A program made the translations under genes and the position numbers. Positions 58,223 to 64,000 of a stretch of 64,000 bases of DNA are shown here, piece after piece. How positions within the stretch are numbered: position 1 is the first letter of the stretch; the number at the start of each line of letters is the position of its first letter. The DNA lies in assembly GCF_000425745.1 (NCBI RefSeq), contig NZ_AUEA01000017.1:1-64000 (forward strand), written 5' to 3'. A model generated the notes under the pieces. The model saw only the letters and a list, made by a program, of their open reading frames with translations. It ran no database searches and was not told the DNA's origin. This DNA comes from Pseudomonas cremoricolorata DSM 17059 = NBRC 16634. GTDB lineage: Bacteria; Pseudomonadota; Gammaproteobacteria; Pseudomonadales; Pseudomonadaceae.

Positions 58223-59005
58223 TCAATCGTCCCAGCCGAACAGCGCCCGGGCGTTGGCGCTGCTGGCCTCGGCCAGGCGCTCGCGCTCGATGCCCATCAC
58301 CTCGGCCAGCGCGGTGGCGATATCGGGCAGGTGCAGCGGGCTGTTGCGTTGCGCCGGAAACATCGCCGGGGCCATGTCCGGGGCGTCGGTTTCCAGCACG
58401 ATGCTGTCCAGCGGCAGACGCGGCAGGGTTCGCCGCAGGCGCAGCGCCTGCGGCCAGGTCGCGGCGCCGCCCAGGCCCAGTTTGAACCCCAGCTTGATGT
58501 ACTCACGCGCCTCTTCGAAGCTGCCGGCGAAAGCGTGCACGATACCGCCGCGCGGCAGCCCATGGCGCTTGAGCGTGGCGATCACCTCGGCATGGCTGCG
58601 GCGCACATGCAGCAGCGCGGGCAGCTCGAATTCCAGCGCCAGTTGCAATTGGGCTTCGAACCAGTACTGCTGGCGCTGACGGTCGAGCTCGGGCAGGTAG
58701 AAGTCCAGGCCGAACTCGCCGACCGCGCACAGGCGTGGATCGCCCCGGTGGCGCTGCAACCAGCCGCGCAGTTGCTCGAGGTGCTGATTCTGATGCGCCT
58801 CAAGGTACACCGGGTGCAGGCCCAGCGCCGCATGCAAGCCCGGGTGGGCGCAAACGGTATCCCACACCCGTTGCCAGTTGGCCTGCTCGACCCCCAGCAC
58901 GATCACCCGCTCGACCCCCGCCGCCTTGGCCGCGCTCAACAGCGATTCGCGATCGCTGTCGAAGTCGGGAAAGTCGAGGTGGGTGTGGGTGTCGATCAGG
59001 CGCAT
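58223..59005 (-). CDS. tatD: TatD-family metal-dependent hydrolase
   Basis: 260 residues from MRLIDTHTHLDFPDFDSDRES. Metal ligands include H7 and H9 of HTH, EFGLDFY, and VLETDAPDM at the end of the barrel. TatD proteins are Mg2+-dependent 3'-5' DNA exonucleases linked to DNA repair; some paralogs are YcfH or YjjV-like, so the exact subtype is not fixed. It is 2 bp downstream of cra, on the same strand, as part of its transcript. Confidence 0.88.
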   Translation of the reverse strand: MRLIDTHTHLDFPDFDSDRESLLSAAKAAGVERVIVLGVEQANWQRVWDTVCAHPGLHAALGLHPVYLEAHQNQHLEQLRGWLQRHRGDPRLCAVGEFGLDFYLPELDRQRQQYWFEAQLQLALEFELPALLHVRRSHAEVIATLKRHGLPRGGIVHAFAGSFEEAREYIKLGFKLGLGGAATWPQALRLRRTLPRLPLDSIVLETDAPDMAPAMFPAQRNSPLHLPDIATALAEVMGIERERLAEASSANARALFGWDD

Positions 59006-59007
59006 GT

Positions 59008-60003
59008 TCAGGCGCTGCGGATACGTTGCTTGAAGGTTCGCGGCACCGCGTGCACGCCCGGCTCGTAGCGCTTTTCTTCGATGGCGGCCAAGGCCAGTTC
59101 CAGCGCAGCGGCGGCGATCAGGCCATGCTGCTGGGCCATGGCGTTGACCGGCAGCGGCAGGAAGTCGAGCAACTGGTTGTCGCCGAAGGTGCCCAGCTGC
59201 ACATGCCGTCCGCTGCCGGAAGGGCATTGCAGGGCATCGAACACGCCTTGCAACAGCACGTAGGAGGTGGTCACCAGCGCATCGGGCAGGCCGCCCAGTT
59301 CATCGATCAACTGGTCCATCAGGCGCTGACCACAGGCGCGGCTGAAGGCTTCGCCCGCATAGCGGCGCACCTCGCCATCGAACCCTTGCAGGGCGCTGTC
59401 GAAGCCGGCTGCGCGGGCCTGGCTGACCGACAGTTCCGGGCGCGCGCCGATCAGCGCAATGCGCTGCGGGGCGCTGTCGAGCAGGCTGCGGGTCAGTTGC
59501 AGGCTGGCCTGGTGGTCATCGCTGACCACCGAGCAGAACTGCGCGGGGTCGAGGCTGCGGTCGATGCCGATCACCGGCAGGCCGTTGGCGAGCACCTCGC
59601 GGTAGCTGTGATCGTCCGGCGGCAGGCAACTGGCGACGAACAGCGCATCGCAGCGGCGGGCGCGGAACAGCTGTTGCAACTGCCGCTCGCTGTCGGGCTG
59701 ATCGTCGCTGCTGGCGATCAGTAGCTGATAGCCACGAGCCCGCGCGCCGGCCTCGAGTTGCTTGGCGATACGCGCGTAGCTGGGGTTTTCCAGATCGGGC
59801 AGGATGAAACCGAGGGTGCGCGTATGGCGGCTGCGCAAACCGGCCGCTTGCGGATTGGGCATGAAGCCATGGGCCTGGACCACCGCCCGCACCCGTTCCA
59901 CCGTGCTGCTGCTGATGCGCTGCTGCTCGGCCTTGCCGTTGATGACGTAACTGGCAGTGGTCACTGACACTCCAGCCAGACGGGCGATATCGCTGAGTTT
60001 CAC
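59008..60003 (-). CDS. cra: Catabolite repressor/activator Cra (FruR)
   Basis: 331 residues starting from a GTG at 60003. The LacI-type HTH is MKLSDIARLAGVSVTTASYVING, split as residues 1-23. The sugar-binding core follows (LGFILPDLENPSYARIAKQLE). In P. putida Cra represses the fru operon and is released by fructose 1-phosphate. It is divergent from fruB across 328 bp holding its operator. Confidence 0.94.
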   Translation of the reverse strand: MKLSDIARLAGVSVTTASYVINGKAEQQRISSSTVERVRAVVQAHGFMPNPQAAGLRSRHTRTLGFILPDLENPSYARIAKQLEAGARARGYQLLIASSDDQPDSERQLQQLFRARRCDALFVASCLPPDDHSYREVLANGLPVIGIDRSLDPAQFCSVVSDDHQASLQLTRSLLDSAPQRIALIGARPELSVSQARAAGFDSALQGFDGEVRRYAGEAFSRACGQRLMDQLIDELGGLPDALVTTSYVLLQGVFDALQCPSGSGRHVQLGTFGDNQLLDFLPLPVNAMAQQHGLIAAAALELALAAIEEKRYEPGVHAVPRTFKQRIRSA

Positions 60004-60331
60004 CGAAGGTTCCTTCTTATGAACGGGCTGGATCCGCAGCCGTGCCCGCTAGTGTTACCCAGACACGCCAGGGTGCGCAGACGACCAACGTCGCAATTGT
60101 CCGACAGTCTGGGGCTTTTTCGCCGCCAGATTATCGAGTAACGTGGCCGCCGGTTCAGGTTAAACGTTTCAGCGGGTGATTACTGCCAGGTTTTTAGCCC
60201 TTCTGAAACGCGATGGCACGGCGCGCGGCCCTATTGCTGACTGGCACACTGCCTGCTCTGCGCCATCATCCATACTCATGCATCCACAACAATACCTCGG
60301 CCCCGGCGCGGGGCTGCAAAAGGAGAAGGTC
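60004..60331. other. Divergent control region between cra and fruB
   Basis: 328 bp with no gene. It holds the Cra operator (60160-60171), an imperfect Crc-like A-rich motif AACAATAC at 60288-60295, and the strong AAAAGGAGAAGG ribosome site of fruB. In-frame extension of fruB upstream runs through the operator and is not coding. Confidence 0.7.
60160..60171. promoter_or_regulatory. Cra operator of the fruBKA operon
   Basis: TTAAACGTTTCA, a palindrome around ACGT that matches the known P. putida Cra operator. It lies 160 bp before the fruB start, presumably overlapping its promoter. Confidence 0.85.
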
Positions 60332-63193
60332 ATGCTCGAGCTCGTCAAAGAGCAGATAGCGATGGGCCAGGTAGCGGCTGACAAATCCCAGGCCCTGGGT
60401 CTGCTGGCCGAACGGCTGGTGGCCGATGGACTGGTCGCTGAAGGCTATCTGCAAGGTCTGCAGGCCCGCGAAGCGCAGGGCTCGACCTTCCTCGGGCAAG
60501 GCATCGCCATTCCCCACGGCACACCGCAGACCCGCGACCTGGTGTTCAGCACCGGCGTGCGCCTGTTGCAGTTCCCCGAGGGCGTCGACTGGGGCGACGG
60601 CCAGATCGTCTACCTGGCGATCGGCATCGCCGCGCGTTCCGACGAGCACCTGCGCTTGCTGCAACTGCTGACCCGCGCCCTGGGCGAGACCGACCTGGCC
60701 GAGGCCCTGCGCCGCGCCAGCTCCCCCGAGGCGCTACTCAAGCTGTTGCAAGGCGCCCCGCGCGAACTGGCGCTGGATGCGCAACTGGTCAGCCTCAACC
60801 TGCCCGCCGACGATTTCGACGAACTGTGCTGGCGCGGCGCGCGCCTGTTGCGCCGTGCCGGCTGCGCCGAAGCGGGTTTCACCGCCGCGCTGCAACAGGC
60901 CGAACCGCTGCCGCTGGGCGATGGCCTGTGGTGGCTGCACAGCGAGCGCCACGTGCTGCAACCGGGCTTGGCCTTCATTACGCCGCAGCAGCCGCTGCGC
61001 TACCGCGAGCAACCCCTGCGTGGGCTGTTCTGCCTGGCCAGCCTGGGCGCCGCGCACCAGGCGCTGCTCGAACGGCTCTGCGAAGTGCTCATCGAAGGCC
61101 GCGGGCAGACCCTCTACCAGGCCACCAGCAGCCGCACCGTACTGGAAGTGCTTGGCGGTGAAGTCATCCCGGACTGGCCCAGCGCCCGCATCGTCCTGGC
61201 CAACGCCCACGGCCTGCATGCGCGGCCGGCCAAGGTGCTGGCGCAGTTGGCGAAAAGCTTCGACGGCGAGATTCGCCTGCGCGTGGTCGACAGCGGCGAG
61301 GCCGCGGTTTCGGTGAAGAGCCTGAGCAAGCTGCTCAGCCTCGGCGCCCGCCGCGGCCAGACCCTCGAGCTGCTGGCCGAAGCGCAGATCGCCGACGACG
61401 CCTTGCCGGCGCTGCTGCAGGCCATCGAGCAGGGCCTGGGCGAGGAAGTCGAGCCAGTGCAGGAGGCGCAGGTCGATACCGCGGTTGCGCCCGTTGCGGT
61501 GGTGGCCGAGGTGACGGCGCCGGCGGCCGGCAGCGTGATTCAGGGCGTGTCGGCTTCACCGGGCATCGCCACCGGGCCGGCGCACGTGAAGGTCGAGCGC
61601 GACATCGACTATCCGCTGCGCGGCACCTCGCCGAGCGAAGAGCGACTGCACCTCGAACAGGCCTTGGCGGCGGTGGATGACGAGCTGCAAGCGCTGATCG
61701 CACGCAGCGACAAGGCCATCGGCGAAATCTTCATCACCCACCAGGAAATGCTCGCCGACCCGGCCTTGGTCGATGAGGTGCAGCAGCGTCTTGCCGAGGG
61801 TGAAAGCGCGCCAGCGGCCTGGATGGCGGTGATCGACAGCGCCGCCCGGCAACAGGAAGCGCTCAACGACACCTTGCTCGCCGAGCGCGCCGCCGACCTG
61901 CGCGACATCGGCCGGCGCGTGTTGCAGCAGCTGTGCGGCGTGCAGCAGGCCATCGAGCCGGAACAGCCCTATGTGCTGGTGATGGCCGAAGTCGGCCCGT
62001 CCGATGTCGCCCGTCTCGATCCTGCGCGGGTCGCCGGTATCGTCACCGCCTACGGCGGGGCCACCGCGCACAGCGCCATCGTTGCCCGCGCGCTGGGCAT
62101 TCCGGCAGTGGTCGGCACGGGCGCGACGATCCTTGCGCTGCAAGCGGGCACGGCATTGTTGCTCGACGGCCAGCGCGGGCGGGTCAGCGTGGCGCCGTCT
62201 GCCGCCGAAATCGAGCAGGCCCTGGCGGAGCGCGATCGCCGCGAGCAGCGCTTGCAGGCGGCCTGGGTCGACCGTCATCAGCCCGCGGTGACCCGCGACG
62301 GTCATGCCCTGGAGGTGTTCGCCAACGTCGGTGAGACCGCGGGTATCGACAAGGTCGTCGAGCAAGGCGCCGAAGGCATTGGCCTGCTGCGCACCGAGCT
62401 GATCTTCATGGGCCACGCCCAGGCGCCGGATGCCGCCACTCAGGAGGCCGACTACCGACGTGTGCTCGACGGCCTCGGCGGTCGCCCGCTGGTGGTACGC
62501 ACCCTCGATGTGGGCGGCGACAAGCCGCTGCCGTACTGGCCCATCGCTGCCGAAGAGAACCCCTTCCTCGGTGTGCGCGGCGTGCGCCTGACCTTGCAGC
62601 GCCCGCAGATCATGGAAGAGCAACTGCGCGCCCTGCTGCGCGCCGCCGACAACCGCCCGCTGCGCATCATGTTCCCGATGGTCGGGCAGATCCACGAATG
62701 GCGCGAAGCCAAGGCCATGGTCGAGCGCCTGCGCCTGGAGATACCGGTGGCCGACCTGCAGGTCGGGATCATGGTCGAGGTGCCTTCTGCCGCGCTGCTG
62801 GCGCCGCAACTGGCCCGCGAAGTGGACTTCTTCAGCATCGGCACCAACGACCTGACCCAATACACCCTGGCCATCGACCGCGGCCATCCGAGCCTGTCGG
62901 CCCAGGCCGACGGCCTGCACCCGGCGGTGCTGCAACTGATCGACATGACCGTGCGCGCCGCCCATGCCCACGGCAAATGGGTCGGGGTCTGCGGCGAACT
63001 GGCTGCCGATGCCCAGGCGGTGGCGATTCTGCTGGGCCTCGAGGTGGATGAACTGAGCGTGGCCGCGCGCAGCATCGCCGAGGTCAAGGCGTTGATCCGT
63101 GAAACCGATTTCCAAGCCGCCCGCGCCCTGGCACAGGCCGCCTTGCAACAAGACAGCGCCGCCTCGGTGCGCGCGCTGGTGGAGCACAACTGA
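60332..63193 (+). CDS. fruB: Fructose PTS multiphosphoryl protein FruB (EIIA-HPr-EI)
   Basis: 953 residues. Three fused domains: EIIA-Fru (1-150, active H62 in IAIPHGT), HPr (about 285-370, H296 in GLHARPA), and enzyme I (about 395-950, H580 in GGATAHSAIVARALG, plus the PEP-binding GTNDLTQYTLAIDRGHP). It passes phosphate from PEP to the FruA permease. A middle segment (about 150-280) is a FruB-type linker. The start at 60332 has AGGAG; its stop overlaps fruK (TGATG). Confidence 0.97.
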   Translation: MLELVKEQIAMGQVAADKSQALGLLAERLVADGLVAEGYLQGLQAREAQGSTFLGQGIAIPHGTPQTRDLVFSTGVRLLQFPEGVDWGDGQIVYLAIGIAARSDEHLRLLQLLTRALGETDLAEALRRASSPEALLKLLQGAPRELALDAQLVSLNLPADDFDELCWRGARLLRRAGCAEAGFTAALQQAEPLPLGDGLWWLHSERHVLQPGLAFITPQQPLRYREQPLRGLFCLASLGAAHQALLERLCEVLIEGRGQTLYQATSSRTVLEVLGGEVIPDWPSARIVLANAHGLHARPAKVLAQLAKSFDGEIRLRVVDSGEAAVSVKSLSKLLSLGARRGQTLELLAEAQIADDALPALLQAIEQGLGEEVEPVQEAQVDTAVAPVAVVAEVTAPAAGSVIQGVSASPGIATGPAHVKVERDIDYPLRGTSPSEERLHLEQALAAVDDELQALIARSDKAIGEIFITHQEMLADPALVDEVQQRLAEGESAPAAWMAVIDSAARQQEALNDTLLAERAADLRDIGRRVLQQLCGVQQAIEPEQPYVLVMAEVGPSDVARLDPARVAGIVTAYGGATAHSAIVARALGIPAVVGTGATILALQAGTALLLDGQRGRVSVAPSAAEIEQALAERDRREQRLQAAWVDRHQPAVTRDGHALEVFANVGETAGIDKVVEQGAEGIGLLRTELIFMGHAQAPDAATQEADYRRVLDGLGGRPLVVRTLDVGGDKPLPYWPIAAEENPFLGVRGVRLTLQRPQIMEEQLRALLRAADNRPLRIMFPMVGQIHEWREAKAMVERLRLEIPVADLQVGIMVEVPSAALLAPQLAREVDFFSIGTNDLTQYTLAIDRGHPSLSAQADGLHPAVLQLIDMTVRAAHAHGKWVGVCGELAADAQAVAILLGLEVDELSVAARSIAEVKALIRETDFQAARALAQAALQQDSAASVRALVEHN

Positions 63194-64000
63194 TGGCCAA
63201 GATCCTGACCCTGACCCTCAACCCGGCGCTGGACCTCACCGTCAGCCTCGACAGCCTGCGCCCCGGCCAGGTCAACCGCAGCCACGCGCAGCACAGCCAT
63301 GCCGCCGGCAAGGGCCTGAATGTCGCGCAGGTGCTGGCCGACCTTGGCCATGAGATCAGCGTGGCGGGCTTTCTCGGCCGCGACAATCTGCAACCGTTCG
63401 AAGCGCTGATCGAGTGGCGCGGCTTTGCCGACCACTTCGTGCGCGTGCCGGGCGAGACCCGCAGCAACCTCAAGCTGGTCGAAGCCGATGGCCGGGTCAC
63501 CGACATCAACGGCCGAGGCCCTGAAGTCGATGTCGCGGCGCAGAGCGCGCTGCTGCGGCGCCTCGAGCAGTTGACGCCCGAGTTCGATGCCGTGGTGGTG
63601 GCCGGCAGCCTGCCGCGGGGCATCACCCTCGCGTGGTTCGAGCAGTTGCTGCAACAACTGCGCAGGCAGGGCGCGAAGGTGGTGCTCGACACCAGCGGCG
63701 AGGCACTGCGCGTCGGGCTTGCCTGCGCGCCATGGTTGGTCAAACCCAACTTCGAAGAGCTCGCCGAGGCGCTCGGTCAGCCGGTGCCCGATGCCGCTGC
63801 CCGCCAGGCGTTGGTGCAGCGCCTGCTGGACGCGGGCGTCGAGCACCTGGTGTTGTCCAACGGCGCAGAGGGCCTGAGCTGGTATTCCCACGGCGCGACG
63901 CTGCATGCGCAGCCGCCCGCCGTGCAGGTAGCGAGCACCGTCGGCGCCGGCGATTCGCTGGTGGCCGGCATGCTGCATGGGCTGTTGCAGGACGAGCCGG
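63193..64000 (+). CDS. fruK: 1-Phosphofructokinase (truncated by window edge)
   Basis: 269 residues visible of an expected 310-320; the C-terminus is outside the window. It begins MAKILTLTLNPALDLTV, and shows GKGLNVAQVLADLG and the PfkB signature with TVGAGDSLVAG near the end, whose Asp is the catalytic base. It phosphorylates fructose 1-phosphate, the product of the PTS and the Cra inducer. Translationally coupled to fruB by TGATG. Confidence 0.96.
   Translation, partial: MAKILTLTLNPALDLTVSLDSLRPGQVNRSHAQHSHAAGKGLNVAQVLADLGHEISVAGFLGRDNLQPFEALIEWRGFADHFVRVPGETRSNLKLVEADGRVTDINGRGPEVDVAAQSALLRRLEQLTPEFDAVVVAGSLPRGITLAWFEQLLQQLRRQGAKVVLDTSGEALRVGLACAPWLVKPNFEELAEALGQPVPDAAARQALVQRLLDAGVEHLVLSNGAEGLSWYSHGATLHAQPPAVQVASTVGAGDSLVAGMLHGLLQDEP

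Noticed and set aside
61556..63187. 543-residue ORF antisense to fruB
   Set aside because: Shadow frame of the enzyme I domain, with typical mirrored composition.
1..64000. CRISPR arrays, insertion sequences, prophage genes, rRNA operons, REP elements
   Set aside because: No direct-repeat array, transposase, integrase, 16S/23S segment or the usual P. putida REP sequence was seen on reading through.

Overview
The window is a high-GC chromosomal segment of a Pseudomonas, most likely of the P. putida group. I infer this from protein similarity as I recall it and from gene order: ychF-pth-rplY-prs-tRNA-Gln-ispE-lolB, hemA-prfA-prmC-moeB-murI, photolyase/MerR/ferrochelatase, upp/hpt/mqo, pta/slyD/gpx, trxB/nadC/ampDE, cra/fruBKA. 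No database search was run. The segment is mostly conserved core genome. No insertion sequence, prophage, CRISPR array or rRNA operon is visible. About 62 protein genes and one tRNA are supported. Several short or truncated genes were found by reading the sequence directly: the open-ended genes at both window edges, a 25-codon leader ORF and a 45-codon MazE-like antitoxin remnant.

Layout. 1-1967: edge of a type VI secretion effector module (VasX-like effector N-terminus plus DUF4123 adaptor, minus strand), the only clearly accessory block. 2323-9137: minus-strand housekeeping genes for translation, PRPP, isoprenoid precursors and lipoprotein sorting. 9307-14033: plus-strand hemA operon. 14146-19785: lipid A deacylase PagL, then a minus-strand light/DNA-repair group (SDR-like protein, CPD photolyase, LitR-type MerR regulator, DUF523/DUF1722 protein) and renalase. 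19974-24609: epimerase, ferrochelatase, and uracil/hypoxanthine salvage. 24719-32346: small proteins, malate:quinone oxidoreductase, an acyltransferase, an SRAP-family protein and an M48 lipoprotein protease. 32402-35253: TMEM165/GDT1 transporter under a yybP-ykoY (Mn2+) riboswitch, RsmC and a 2-hydroxyacid dehydrogenase. 35402-40612: fatty acyl-CoA ligase followed by a DUF1302/DUF1329 envelope pair. 40857-43150: a TPR response regulator and a soluble histidine kinase. 43608-53461: OmpA-like lipoprotein, Pta, SlyD, glutathione peroxidase, glycosyltransferase, BdlA-like chemoreceptor, CysZ, TrxB. 53510-64000: NadC, DUF1631, AmpD/AmpE, TatD, and the divergent Cra/fructose PTS operon, cut inside fruK.

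The most interesting signals are regulatory or concern degenerate proteins. (1) Two similar 28-bp repeat elements lie upstream of the photolyase/LitR operon and of renalase, which suggests a local light-responsive regulon. The regulator lacks the cobalamin ligands and the operon ends in an SDR without its catalytic Tyr/Lys. (2) An SRAP/YedK-like protein keeps Cys2 and the Glu but has replaced the conserved Asn and His. (3) An orphan T6SS effector module has no vgrG on its upstream side. (4) FliA-type promoter matches precede the BdlA-like chemoreceptor and the TPR response regulator. (5) A truncated antitoxin lies next to a large inverted repeat. (6) A perfect Crc/Hfq A-rich motif precedes the DUF1302/DUF1329 pair.
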